Source: CBDCWQ01 sp965223435
GTDB taxonomy: Bacteria; Myxococcota; Kuafuiibacteriia; Kuafuiibacteriales; Kuafuiibacteriaceae
NCBI GenBank assembly: GCA_965223435.1
Contig: CBDCWQ010000022.1
Coordinates: 1,285,315 to 1,349,314, forward strand
DNA: 64,000 nt
Reading direction: 5' to 3'
The first letter of the stretch is position 1. Each line of letters opens with the position of its first letter. The notes beneath the pieces are model-generated. The model made no database searches. It had not been told where the DNA came from and saw only the letters and a program-made list of their open reading frames with translations. The translations under genes and the position numbers were made by a program. Below, piece after piece: positions 45,110 through 53,910 of the stretch.

Positions 45110-46480
45110 TCAATCCGGTTTTGCGGGGCGGGCCTCGATGCCGTGTTTTCGCATCAGCTCCTTGAAGTGCTTTCGATCAATACCCGCAGAACGGGCCGCC
45201 ACCGAGATGTTGTTTCCGTGTTGCCGCAGAAGCGTCTCGATGTATCGACTCTCGAAGTCTGAGATCACGCGACCTTTGGCCTCTTTGAAGGACAGTTCTT
45301 CGGAGATGGGTGCTGCCTGCGATGATTCACGCCTGCGATCCAGATCCTGTTCTTGAATGAAACGCGCCAAATCAACCTTGGTTTTGCCTTTGCAAAGAGC
45401 AAGGGCGCGGTCGACCACGTTTTTGAGTTCGCGCACATTACCGGGCCAGTCGTAGGATTCAAGCTCTGGATAACACAAAGGATCGATATCCAGATCGCCG
45501 CCCCCAATGTTGACGAAATGAGTGACCAATCTCGGAATGTCGCTCGCGCGTTCCCGCAAGGAGGGCAGGTTGATCTTCACCACCGCCAAGCGATAGTACA
45601 GGTCTTCGCGAAAACGACCACCCCTCACTTCGGCTCGCAAGTTACGATTCGTAGCCGCAATCACCCGCGAATCGACCGATTGGTAACCGTCTCCACCAAC
45701 TTTTTGAATTTCTTTGGACTCCAAAACGCGCAAGAGCTTTGGCTGCAGATCAAGCCCCAGCTCCCCGAGCTCATCGAGAAAAATGGTTCCAAGATGCCCA
45801 CGCTCAAAAGCACCCAACCGCGGATTGGTCGCACCGGTGAAAGCACCCTTGACGTGGCCAAAGAGCGCGCTCTCGACCAAATCTTTTGGCTGGTTGGTGC
45901 AATCAAACACGACGAAGTTCTGGTCTTTGCGTAACGAGTGTTCGTGGATCGCTTGAGCAACAAGCTCTTTGCCCGTCCCCGTCTCGCCTTCGATCACAAC
46001 GGTCACGTCTGATTCTGCAAGATCTTCGATCAGCGTGAAAATTTCTCTCATCCGAAGGTCGCCACCAATGAGCGGTCCGAGACGCTCTTTTTCGTGAGGC
46101 TTGGTTTCGACCGCGACCTCCTCCGGGAGGATTTTGACCCGCGTCTTGCCGAAGGTGATCTCACCCCCGAGAGGAACAAAGACCTCTCCGACCTGGACAT
46201 CTCGGTAAAAGGTGCCATTGGTGGAGGCCAGATCGCGCACCACGACCAAGTCGCCCCGACAAAGCAATTCGGCATGTCTACGCGACACCGTCCGGTCGAC
46301 GAGGACCAATCCACAGCGAGAATCGGCACCTACAATCACCGGCCCGTCGCGAACCGTAACCCCTTTGCCCTTGTCGGGCCCTTCCGGCACGTGCAGCCGT
46401 GCTGTGCCCGGCCTCAGCTTGGTTGCTGGGCTCGTTTGTACAACTTGCGTGACGCGTCCTGTGTTCGGCTCTTCCGTCAT
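45110..46480 (-). CDS. FHA-domain sigma-54-dependent transcriptional activator
   Basis: The product has 456 residues. An N-terminal FHA domain is visible: DGPVIVGADSRCGLVLVDRTVSRRHAEL and DLASTNGTFYRD, with the conserved S-R-R-H and N-G motifs that bind phosphothreonine. The central AAA+ domain has Walker A GETGTGKE, GAFTGA, and Walker B TIFLDELGE. A C-terminal Fis-like helix-turn-helix (ISVAARSAGIDRKHFKELMRKHG) follows. FHA-type activators in myxobacteria respond to Ser/Thr kinase phosphorylation, so this may act downstream of a kinase such as the PEGA one in this window (inference). It converges on the I9-like gene and is divergent from the PATAN gene. Confidence 0.95.
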   Translation of the reverse strand: MTEEPNTGRVTQVVQTSPATKLRPGTARLHVPEGPDKGKGVTVRDGPVIVGADSRCGLVLVDRTVSRRHAELLCRGDLVVVRDLASTNGTFYRDVQVGEVFVPLGGEITFGKTRVKILPEEVAVETKPHEKERLGPLIGGDLRMREIFTLIEDLAESDVTVVIEGETGTGKELVAQAIHEHSLRKDQNFVVFDCTNQPKDLVESALFGHVKGAFTGATNPRLGAFERGHLGTIFLDELGELGLDLQPKLLRVLESKEIQKVGGDGYQSVDSRVIAATNRNLRAEVRGGRFREDLYYRLAVVKINLPSLRERASDIPRLVTHFVNIGGGDLDIDPLCYPELESYDWPGNVRELKNVVDRALALCKGKTKVDLARFIQEQDLDRRRESSQAAPISEELSFKEAKGRVISDFESRYIETLLRQHGNNISVAARSAGIDRKHFKELMRKHGIEARPAKPD

Positions 46481-46619
46481 TCGCTACAACGTTGGGTTTA
46501 CGGAACCCCCGACCAAACTTCAAGACACACACCCAGCCACAGTTGGCCAATACGAATTACGGGAACTATGGGGTTAACGACAAGCAGGTAGCTTGACCGT
46601 ATTCTGTTGTCGTGGACGG

Positions 46620-48851
46620 GTGGTCGAGACAGCAGTGCAGCAACCTGGCCTAAACCGATCTCTGCTTCTCGTTGATTCAGATCCTGCCACCCTTCGTGTG
46701 CTGGAGGTCAGTTTACGCCAGGAAGGCTTCACAGTTGTAACCGCAAGCACCGGAGGCACCGCGTTCCACCTCGCCTTACATGAATTACCGGATGTTGCCA
46801 TTGTAGGCTCCGAGCTTCCGGACGAAGACAGCCACCTACTGATTAGGCGACTCCGCGAAGATCTGCGCACCGCTTCGGTGGCCATTATTTTTCTTTCGTC
46901 AGATCCGAACGCCAAGAACAAGATGAGAGCGATCAACGCCGGCGTGGACGACTTTCTTACGAAGCCGGTTATTTTGAGCGAGATCTTGAGTCGTGTTCAG
47001 TTCCGCCTGGAACACACGCCTGCCGAGCGTGGAACAACATCGGATACGCCTGGGCGCATGCAGGGTTCTTTGTCCCATCTGGGCATCACAGATCTCCTCC
47101 AGATCATGGCCGCGGGCCAAAAGAACGGCGACCTTCAAATTGTGAACACCGGCGTCGATCTGAGTGGCTGCGGCAAGCCGAAGAGAGGACGAATCAGTTT
47201 TTGTCACGGCAGTATCTTTGACGCAAAACTAGAGAAATTCCGGGGGTTGGAAGCCATCTATCGCATGCTTCTCTTTCGAGAAGGAACTTTTGCCATGGAG
47301 TTTAGGCCCGTGAGTGAACGGGATCTGGTCAACACGGCGACAGACTCCGTCCTTCTCGAGGGCATGCGACGGCTCGACGAATGGGCTCGTCTGACAGCGA
47401 AGATTCCTCCGCTCGAGACACGACTATCTCTCGATTTCGACGCGCTCGGAAAGCTCCCTATCCTCCCGGACCGTGTCCGCTCGGTGCTCAATCTGTTTAA
47501 CGGTGAGCGCACGATCTCTCAGGTACTCGAAGACGGCCCCCTTGATGTATTTTCAGCCCTTGGAGTGGTCCACAAGAGTTTCGCTCAAGGTCTGATCCTG
47601 GAGAAAAGGGTGGAGCCCGTGCTCCTCACAAAACCGAAAACAAAACCCCCAGGACGGGTGGCTGCTCCGCTCTCAGGGACCTCAGAAATTCCAAAGACGC
47701 GTTCGTCAGGGGCAGCCCCGGGACCCCCAGAAGAATCGACTCAACCTGAACTCCTAGAGGTATTTCCCGGAGAGCAAGAAACGGAGGACGTATCCGTACC
47801 CATCAACCCCGGTGGACCCGTCACGCCTGGCGCCTCAGTCCAACCGAACCCCCAAACCCCGCCACTGGTCCCCTTTCAAACCAAAGATGCGCAAGCTGCA
47901 CCCGCACCCACTCAGTCCCCACCCGCAAGCTCCGGGGTTCAAGCCGCCGCCCCTCAAGCTCAGGCTGCGGTGCCGGCCTCGACCGACGTCGCACCCGCGG
48001 CCCACGACACAGAGCCAGGTCCTCAATCGTCAGCGCCAGATGCCGTCGCCCAAGCGCACGGATCACAAGTCACACTTGCAACGGCTCAGCCCGAGACCGA
48101 CAACGCGATTCCGGGGCCCCAAAACTTGGAGTCCACCCCAGCGGCAGCAAAACCTGGAGCAGCTCTCAAAGGGGGAGATTCAGCGCCAGCCCATGGCGGA
48201 GCAAAGGCCCCGCGGTCAGTGAGCGAGATTTTCAACGACGGGGATCGTTCCGAAGAACGCATGAGCGTAGCAGAAAGCGGAGGATCGTTTCGTTTCGCCC
48301 GGATCCCTGGTTTGTTCTTTATCCTCGTTGTCATTTCGATCGCGGGCGCGACGTTCTGGTCAGAAGAACTCTTTCCCCGACCAGAACCCCTCACAAACAC
48401 CCTTGTCAGTGAGGAAGCTCTGCGAGCTTTGCCTGGTCCACTGGGGCGTCACCAGGGGGCCACCCTCGAAACCAAAGAAGAAGCAAAACGTCTTCTTAAT
48501 CAGGCCGAGTCGCTGATGGCGAAAGGCCAACACCAAGAAGCACGCCGCGGACTCCAAGCGGCGGTCTTGCTGGACCCCAAAAACGCCACCGCAAGGGCCG
48601 CATACGCCGAGCTCCTACTCCATCTTGAGCAGCCTAAACCGGCTGAAGTCGAAGCGGAGTACGCGATTCAGCTTAACCCTGAGGAAACCAGGGCGCATTT
48701 TGTCGTAGCCATGATTGCCATCCAACGAAAATCCTGGACAAGAGCAAAGAAGAGTTATCATAGGGTTCGGACTTTGGAACCCAACGGAACTTGGGCGAAA
48801 AAACTCAAGTCATCTTTGTCTAGGCGGAACATTGGTCGTTCTCGGAATTGA
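46620..48851 (+). CDS. Degenerate receiver / DUF4388 (PATAN) / TPR regulator
   Basis: The protein has about 743 residues from GTG 46620; TTG 46593 and GTG 46635 are alternatives. Residues about 14-135 are a receiver-like fold (SLLLVDSDPATL, ELPDEDSH, FLSSDPN, FLTKPV), but the phospho-acceptor is Gly63 (AIVGSELP) instead of Asp. A DUF4388/PATAN-like domain follows (MQGSLSHLGITDLLQIMAAGQKNGDLQI and RGRISFCHGSIFDAKL). A long Pro/Ala-rich linker leads to a transmembrane segment (FFILVVISIAGATFW). The C-terminus has TPR-like repeats. Its last 20 bases overlap tsaD. The domain order suggests an envelope-linked adaptor rather than a phospho-switch. Confidence 0.85.
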   Translation: MVETAVQQPGLNRSLLLVDSDPATLRVLEVSLRQEGFTVVTASTGGTAFHLALHELPDVAIVGSELPDEDSHLLIRRLREDLRTASVAIIFLSSDPNAKNKMRAINAGVDDFLTKPVILSEILSRVQFRLEHTPAERGTTSDTPGRMQGSLSHLGITDLLQIMAAGQKNGDLQIVNTGVDLSGCGKPKRGRISFCHGSIFDAKLEKFRGLEAIYRMLLFREGTFAMEFRPVSERDLVNTATDSVLLEGMRRLDEWARLTAKIPPLETRLSLDFDALGKLPILPDRVRSVLNLFNGERTISQVLEDGPLDVFSALGVVHKSFAQGLILEKRVEPVLLTKPKTKPPGRVAAPLSGTSEIPKTRSSGAAPGPPEESTQPELLEVFPGEQETEDVSVPINPGGPVTPGASVQPNPQTPPLVPFQTKDAQAAPAPTQSPPASSGVQAAAPQAQAAVPASTDVAPAAHDTEPGPQSSAPDAVAQAHGSQVTLATAQPETDNAIPGPQNLESTPAAAKPGAALKGGDSAPAHGGAKAPRSVSEIFNDGDRSEERMSVAESGGSFRFARIPGLFFILVVISIAGATFWSEELFPRPEPLTNTLVSEEALRALPGPLGRHQGATLETKEEAKRLLNQAESLMAKGQHQEARRGLQAAVLLDPKNATARAAYAELLLHLEQPKPAEVEAEYAIQLNPEETRAHFVVAMIAIQRKSWTRAKKSYHRVRTLEPNGTWAKKLKSSLSRRNIGRSRN

Positions 48852-49857
48852 GTCGTCATGTGATGAGTTGGCCTGCGGCGTTCTTGCGGACGACGGTCAT
48901 ACCCTCTTGGCCAATGTTGTGCATTCCCAAGTGGTTCTTCACCAAAAATTCGGGGGCGTGGTTCCCGAAATAGCCTCTCGCAATCACGTGGCAATGCTCA
49001 GCACAGTTTTTGAGCGTACTATGCGTGAAGCCGAAATCACTGCATCTCAATTGGATGGCATCGCCGTGACCCGGGGACCAGGGCTCATCGGTTCTCTGCT
49101 TTGCGGGGTTGAGTTTGCTAAAGGTCTTGCGCTGGCGTCCAAAAAACCCCTCATCGGTGTTCATCACCTCGAGGGCCACATCGCTGCTGCTCTTCTTGAA
49201 GATCCTCCAGCCCAAGCTCCTTTCATCGCCCTCTTGGTCTCCGGAGGGCATACCAGTTTGGTCAAGGTTGCTGAATTTGGCGGCCCCTACGAAATCATGG
49301 GCGCGACGCGAGATGACGCCGCGGGAGAGGCTTTTGATAAGACCGCCAAACTGCTTGGCCTTGCCTATCCGGGGGGCGCGACGATCGACAGACTGGGACA
49401 AGATGGTGATTCCACTCGATTCTCGTTTCCCACAATGATGGCTGCAAAAAACAACCTTGATTTCTCCTTTTCGGGTCTCAAAACCGCTGCTTCCAAGCAA
49501 ATCCGCGATGTCTCAGAGCCCCTGGACGGCCAAAATCTCAAAGACTTCTGCGCATCGTTCCAAAAGGCCATTGTAGAGAACCTCAGCAAGAAAACCTTTC
49601 GAGCCCTGGAGCTCTGTGGCTACCGGCGACTGGTGGTCGGAGGGGGCGTAGCGGCCAATCGACTCCTGCGCCACACGTTCCAAACGAGGGCCGAGAAGGA
49701 AAACATCGAAGTTTTCTTGCCGTCGCCCAAAAATTGTACCGACAACGGCGCCATGATCGCCAAAGCTGGTTGGGAACGGCTGCGAAGGGGTGAACGGCAT
49801 GGTCTGGATTTGTCCGCACGCGCACAATGGCCGCTGGGTAAGCTGAGCGGTGGCTAA
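48832..49857 (+). CDS. tsaD: tRNA threonylcarbamoyladenosine transferase TsaD
   Basis: The protein has 341 residues from TTG 48832 (MVVLGIESSCDE), within the usual length. It transfers the threonylcarbamoyl group to A37 of ANN-decoding tRNAs with TsaB and TsaE. Motifs: GIESSCDELACGV, the metal-binding HHLEGH, LVSGGHTSLV, TRDDAAGEAFDK, and VVGGGVAANRLLR. It starts inside the upstream PATAN gene and its end overlaps rsmA by eight bases, so three genes form a tightly packed operon. Confidence 0.96.
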   Translation: MVVLGIESSCDELACGVLADDGHTLLANVVHSQVVLHQKFGGVVPEIASRNHVAMLSTVFERTMREAEITASQLDGIAVTRGPGLIGSLLCGVEFAKGLALASKKPLIGVHHLEGHIAAALLEDPPAQAPFIALLVSGGHTSLVKVAEFGGPYEIMGATRDDAAGEAFDKTAKLLGLAYPGGATIDRLGQDGDSTRFSFPTMMAAKNNLDFSFSGLKTAASKQIRDVSEPLDGQNLKDFCASFQKAIVENLSKKTFRALELCGYRRLVVGGGVAANRLLRHTFQTRAEKENIEVFLPSPKNCTDNGAMIAKAGWERLRRGERHGLDLSARAQWPLGKLSGG

Positions 49858-50722
49858 TAGGCCAGACGAGCACGCAGCCATTCATGAGCTTAAGGGCCTG
49901 CTGCGGGCTCATGGGCTTCGTCCTAAGCGATCCCTGGGTCAAAACTTCCTTGTTAACTCTGAGGCCCTCCAAACCATCGTGGGTTCGTTAGGCGAGGCCA
50001 GAGGCGCGCCCCGAGTTGTGGAAATTGGCCCTGGCCTTGGCGTGCTCACCGCGCAGCTTTTGGCCCGAGGGTTTCAAGTCTTGGCCCTCGAGATCGACCG
50101 CACCTTGATTCCGGTCCTCAAAACGCGTTTTCAGAGGCAAGGTGGGACATTTTCGATTCTCGAAACAAGCGCGCTGGACCATGGATGGCTCGAGACCCTG
50201 GGCCCCCACGAACAACCGCGTGTTGTCGGCAATATCCCCTACAACATCTCGACGCCCCTGCTTTTCCACCTCATCGAGCACCGTCATCTCTTGGGTCCGG
50301 CAACCTTGATGCTCCAGCACGAGCTCGCAGCGCGTCTTCAAGCGACCCCCGGCTCCAAGGCCTATGGCGCCCTGTCGGTCCTGCTGCAGCTCCATGCCGA
50401 CGTACAGAAGGTCCTTGAGCTGGGGCCGGACTCTTTTTTTCCCAAGCCAAAAGTGGATTCCGCGGTGCTGGAATTCCGTTGGCGACCCGCCCCCGTTCAG
50501 ATCGAAGACCTCGACTTTTTTCGGAGGGTGGTCCGTGCCGCCTTTTCCAAGCGCCGAAAAATGCTCCGCAACGCGCTCGCGGGCCACTTCGGAGATCCAC
50601 AATTGTCGTTGGCCGAAGCGCGCTCAGGCATTCGCTTATCGCGAAGAGCAGAAACCCTCAGCATTGAGGAATTTGCTGCCCTCGCCGACGCCCTCAACCC
50701 CAGCGCTGAAGAAGAAACCTGA
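49850..50722 (+). CDS. rsmA: 16S rRNA dimethyladenosine transferase RsmA/KsgA
   Basis: The protein has 290 residues with a GTG start overlapping tsaD. It dimethylates two adjacent adenines near the 3' end of 16S rRNA. Motifs: KRSLGQNFLVNSEAL at the start, the SAM site VVEIGPGLGVLTAQLL, EIDRTLIPVL, GNIPYNISTPLLFHL, and a C-terminal FSKRRKMLRNAL. The family length is usually about 270, so a slightly longer tail is present. Confidence 0.96.
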   Translation: MANRPDEHAAIHELKGLLRAHGLRPKRSLGQNFLVNSEALQTIVGSLGEARGAPRVVEIGPGLGVLTAQLLARGFQVLALEIDRTLIPVLKTRFQRQGGTFSILETSALDHGWLETLGPHEQPRVVGNIPYNISTPLLFHLIEHRHLLGPATLMLQHELAARLQATPGSKAYGALSVLLQLHADVQKVLELGPDSFFPKPKVDSAVLEFRWRPAPVQIEDLDFFRRVVRAAFSKRRKMLRNALAGHFGDPQLSLAEARSGIRLSRRAETLSIEEFAALADALNPSAEEET

Positions 50723-50787
50723 GCCTTTTCCGCAGCAGCAGACCTCCGATCCGAACGCTTTGAGGCGCCAGGGGACCTGAGGCCGTT

Positions 50788-51006
50788 CTAGCGGGCCCGG
50801 TAGACGATGCGACCTTTGGTTAAATCGTACGGGGACAGGGCAACAGTCACCTTGTCGCCCAAAACAATGCGGATAAAGAACTTACGCATTTTTCCGGAAA
50901 CATAAGCGAGGATGTTCTGGCCGGGTGCAATCTCAACCCGAAACATCCCGTTAGGAAGGACCTCTTTGATGATCCCTTCACACTCGATCTGATCGTCTTT
51001 GGGCAT
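50788..51006 (-). CDS. infA: Translation initiation factor IF-1
   Basis: The protein has 72 residues from ATG 51006 (MPKDDQIECEGIIKEV); GTG 51021 would add five. It is the standard S1-like OB fold: ECEGIIKEVLPNGMFRVE, GKMRKFFIRIVLGDKV, and the end SPYDLTKGRIVYR. The length matches the family. It binds the ribosomal A site during initiation. The upstream gap of about 130 bases holds its promoter. It is convergent with rsmA. Confidence 0.93.
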   Translation of the reverse strand: MPKDDQIECEGIIKEVLPNGMFRVEIAPGQNILAYVSGKMRKFFIRIVLGDKVTVALSPYDLTKGRIVYRAR

Positions 51007-51136
51007 GGCTTCTGTTTCCACTGTATGAACAGGCCGAGAGAGCGTGTCAATAGCAGTGACGTGATCTTTTTAGGTGTAAACGAGCGTGATTGTATCAGGG
51101 TGAATCACACTCGTAGACACCACCAGACATGCGCGC

Positions 51137-51571
51137 TCAGTGGCGGAGTGCCAAAGCCGGGGGCCCAATCACTTCGGCCTGTTCAACAAACCGGATGCCA
51201 ATTCCCCGCATCGCCTGAGTTCCGCCTCGGTCACAGAACTGCCAGGCCAGGTGATGACGAACCTCCCCGGTCAAAACCGCAGACTCTGGCGCGTCCCTTG
51301 AGCCCCTGATTCCCTGGAAGGAAACCTCAACCCACGCGCCAATTCCGACGGGCTCGCGCACCTCCACCAAAACCCCACCCTCTGAGATATTGCGGGCGAC
51401 CCCGCGTTGGACCCCAGAATCGCTGCGAATCACCACCGGAACCGTAATCTCAAGGCTTAGCCCCACGCGCTCAGCGCGCCGTCGCTCGTCACCGGTCCTT
51501 CGTTCTATCCTCCTCTGGCGCTGAGAGTCCCGACGGCGGTCGGGTGTTCTGTCGATTGCGTTGTCCCTCAT
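51137..51571 (-). CDS. PilZ domain protein
   Basis: The protein has 144 residues. The N-terminal about 35 residues are very Arg-rich. The PilZ core follows: R-x-x-x-R at RRAERVGLSLEI, D/N-x-S-x-x-G at ARNISEGGVLVEV, and a later strand IGIRF. These are the cyclic-di-GMP binding signatures; the asparagine in the second replaces the usual Asp. It probably senses cyclic-di-GMP, with an unknown output. It lies between infA and the KOW-tail gene on the same strand. Confidence 0.85.
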   Translation of the reverse strand: MRDNAIDRTPDRRRDSQRQRRIERRTGDERRRAERVGLSLEITVPVVIRSDSGVQRGVARNISEGGVLVEVREPVGIGAWVEVSFQGIRGSRDAPESAVLTGEVRHHLAWQFCDRGGTQAMRGIGIRFVEQAEVIGPPALALRH

Positions 51572-51740
51572 GTAGGAACATGGTGTCGATGTCGGACACT
51601 GTAGTCAAAAAAGCGTTCATGTGTGCTGCTGCTCACGCTGCACGCAAAATGGGCGCAACCCCATTTCCATGTGTTTCAAACAGTCAGTTGTCAGGATGTT
51701 CACGCACCGGACAAAGCGTGAACCGCACGAAAAAGCCTGA

Positions 51741-52709
51741 TCAGCTCCCCTTAAGATCCTTCGCGTCGACTGTCACGCTGACTGGGCCAACCATCACTTT
51801 CGCTTTTCCTTTGGAGTCTATTTCAGCAAGGTATCCTGCTCTCCCGGAAAATAGACCAGATAGAATAGTTACCCGATCACCCGGCTCGTAAGCCATCGCT
51901 TTGCTGCGGCGATCTGCCTCTTGCTTTTGAATTGCACCTTTAACTTGCGAGTAGTCGTTGTCTCGTGACCACGCAAAAAAACGAAAAGCGCTCAAGAACA
52001 CACTGGCATACTCGATCAGTGTTCCAATCAGCGCGTCAGCACTTAAGATCTCTTCGTCACGGCCAATAAACACTTGTGCCACAAAAGGATGTTCATTGGC
52101 CTCTAAAGGGGCTGCCCAAGAGCCGATGAGTTCGCCGTCGAGCGCTAAGGCGTCCACGATGTGCTCACCAATACCCACAACGGTTCCACCCGGAAACCCT
52201 TGGCATATTTCGCTAAGCTTCTTTTGAGCCCACTCATTCTTGAGCTTGTGGGCGACATTGCTCCTGTCGACCACAGCTTTGGTGGCAAGCTCTATCCCGA
52301 AAACCAGGCCCTCATTGGTTAATCGCATCTGTAAGCATGCGTGCTGGTGTTGCACAGCGATATCGAACAGGCTTGCGCCAGCCTGCAAGTCTGTTCGCTG
52401 CAACAAAGGCTTCAAGCTGGCTCGATCCACTGCGCTCCGCGTAAAAAACAAAGAAAGGAACTGAACTTGTCGGCCATTGGCGACGCTCGGAGCCTCATCG
52501 GAAGCACCGAGTTCAAGATCACCAAGCTCCTCGGACAAGCTTTCCTGGAGGGCTCGCCCAACAGCGAGGACTTTATCTTTGGCTCGACGTCGTTCGAGCG
52601 TGTACGCATTCGATGACCACTTTTTTTTCTGAAAAGCGTCAAAGTCTGCGGGCACAAAGCCCGTAAAGGCCCCACCGCTTCCTACTGCCCCAAGTTCTTG
52701 CATCGCCAT
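51741..52709 (-). CDS. Hypothetical protein with C-terminal KOW/SH3-like tail
   Basis: The protein has 322 residues. ATG 52709 has GGAG upstream; a second ATG is two codons later. The first about 270 residues have no recognised family. They contain long helices with mixed charge (KVLAVGRALQESLSEELG) and several FIGRDEEI-type strands. The last about 50 residues (AYEPGDRVTILSGLFSGRAGYLAEID...VMVGPVSVTVDAKDL) match the KOW-motif beta barrel of NusG/L24-type proteins. Possible ribosome or RNA polymerase contact is inferred. It follows the isomerase gene in the dnaA-proximal minus-strand cluster, about 80 bases away. Confidence 0.7.
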   Translation of the reverse strand: MAMQELGAVGSGGAFTGFVPADFDAFQKKKWSSNAYTLERRRAKDKVLAVGRALQESLSEELGDLELGASDEAPSVANGRQVQFLSLFFTRSAVDRASLKPLLQRTDLQAGASLFDIAVQHQHACLQMRLTNEGLVFGIELATKAVVDRSNVAHKLKNEWAQKKLSEICQGFPGGTVVGIGEHIVDALALDGELIGSWAAPLEANEHPFVAQVFIGRDEEILSADALIGTLIEYASVFLSAFRFFAWSRDNDYSQVKGAIQKQEADRRSKAMAYEPGDRVTILSGLFSGRAGYLAEIDSKGKAKVMVGPVSVTVDAKDLKGS

Positions 52710-52788
52710 GAAACTCCGTTGAGGCCCGACTCCTTAACAATGATCTTCTTGAAAATCACGGGCGCCTGATCCCCAATAAGCCTTCCGT

Positions 52789-53856
52789 TTACCCTCTATA
52801 CTTGGGTCCCATCAGACGAGGCGCCCTTCGGAAGCGCCGTAGGTTCGGCGCGCCCACGCCAAACAGCGTGACCCGAATCTCCATCAAAACGCGATTCAGA
52901 AAAGCCTCGAGGGCCGTTTGGCCCTGAACCGCATGTCGAAGAATCGGCGAGGCCATTCCCGCTATGGTCGCACCCAAACCTACGCATTTGGCCACATCCA
53001 GGCCCGATCGCACCCCGCCCGAGGCGACCAGTGGGGCTTTTTTGTCGGCATTTCGGGCCTCGACAATAGATTCCACCGTGGTGAGGCCCCATTGGGCAAA
53101 GGTTCGGCCGAGCGTTTGATGAACATCCGAGCGTGCCACCCGCGCCTCGACCATGGTCCAGCTCGTGCCGCCACCCCCAGCGCAGTCGATGCCCTGAACG
53201 CCAGCTTCGATAAGGCGTTTAACCTCATCCCGGGCGATACCAAAACCTACCTCACGGGCAAAAACAGGAATCCCCGAACCTCGTCGAAATGCGCGGCAGA
53301 GCCGCTCGATGGCTTTGAGAACTCCCTTCCATTGTGTGTCTCCCCCTTGTTGCACGACCTCTTGCATTGCATTCAGATGAAGATACAGTGCGTCTGCCTC
53401 GATCATGTCAACGGCTCTTTGCGCATCCGCAGCACCGTAGCCTTTCATCAACTGCACGGCGCCAAGATTGGCAAAAACGGGGATCGTTGGCGCTACGGAT
53501 CGAATCTGAAACGATGCTGCACGACTGCTCCGCTCCAGAGCAACTCTTTGGGAACCAACTCCAAACGGTATGCCAAACCGTTCTGCAGCCTTGGCCATGC
53601 GCCTGTTAAGGGTTCCGGCTTGTCTAAAACCGCCAGTCATTGGGGAAATCATGAGCGGGGCGGATATCTTCTTCTTGAGAAAACTCAGCGACAAATCGAT
53701 GTCTTCCAGGTTGGTCTCCGGAAGCGAGCGGGGCTTGAATCGCAGATCATCGAAGCCCAGGCTTCTGCTGGCCCCTGATACTTCGCTTCCACCATCGAGG
53801 ACCGCATCAATATGCGAGGCTTTGTCACCCACTCGGCGAGTGGTCTTAGGTTTCAT
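52789..53856 (-). CDS. fni: Type 2 isopentenyl-diphosphate delta-isomerase
   Basis: The protein has 355 residues from ATG 53856 (AGGAAGG upstream; GTG 53877 is weaker). It interconverts isopentenyl and dimethylallyl diphosphate with FMN and NADPH. Motifs: DKASHIDAV, the SMTGG-like ISPMTGGF, GVGSQRVAL, GIDCAGGGGTSW (flavin phosphate site) and ASGGVRSGLDVAKCVGLGA. Typical length is about 340-350. The enzyme feeds isoprenoid biosynthesis. It lies 54 bases after recF and is likely in the dnaA-dnaN-recF transcription unit, an unusual association. Confidence 0.93.
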   Translation of the reverse strand: MKPKTTRRVGDKASHIDAVLDGGSEVSGASRSLGFDDLRFKPRSLPETNLEDIDLSLSFLKKKISAPLMISPMTGGFRQAGTLNRRMAKAAERFGIPFGVGSQRVALERSSRAASFQIRSVAPTIPVFANLGAVQLMKGYGAADAQRAVDMIEADALYLHLNAMQEVVQQGGDTQWKGVLKAIERLCRAFRRGSGIPVFAREVGFGIARDEVKRLIEAGVQGIDCAGGGGTSWTMVEARVARSDVHQTLGRTFAQWGLTTVESIVEARNADKKAPLVASGGVRSGLDVAKCVGLGATIAGMASPILRHAVQGQTALEAFLNRVLMEIRVTLFGVGAPNLRRFRRAPRLMGPKYRG

Positions 53857-53910
53857 GGCCCGAGCCTTCCTAGTCACGGCGCCGAAACCTTGGGTGGTTG
53901 CGGCCTTTGG

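Noticed and set aside
52918..53778. 286-codon plus-strand frame inside the isomerase gene
   Set aside because: Antisense to fni with complete catalytic motifs; no coding signature of its own.
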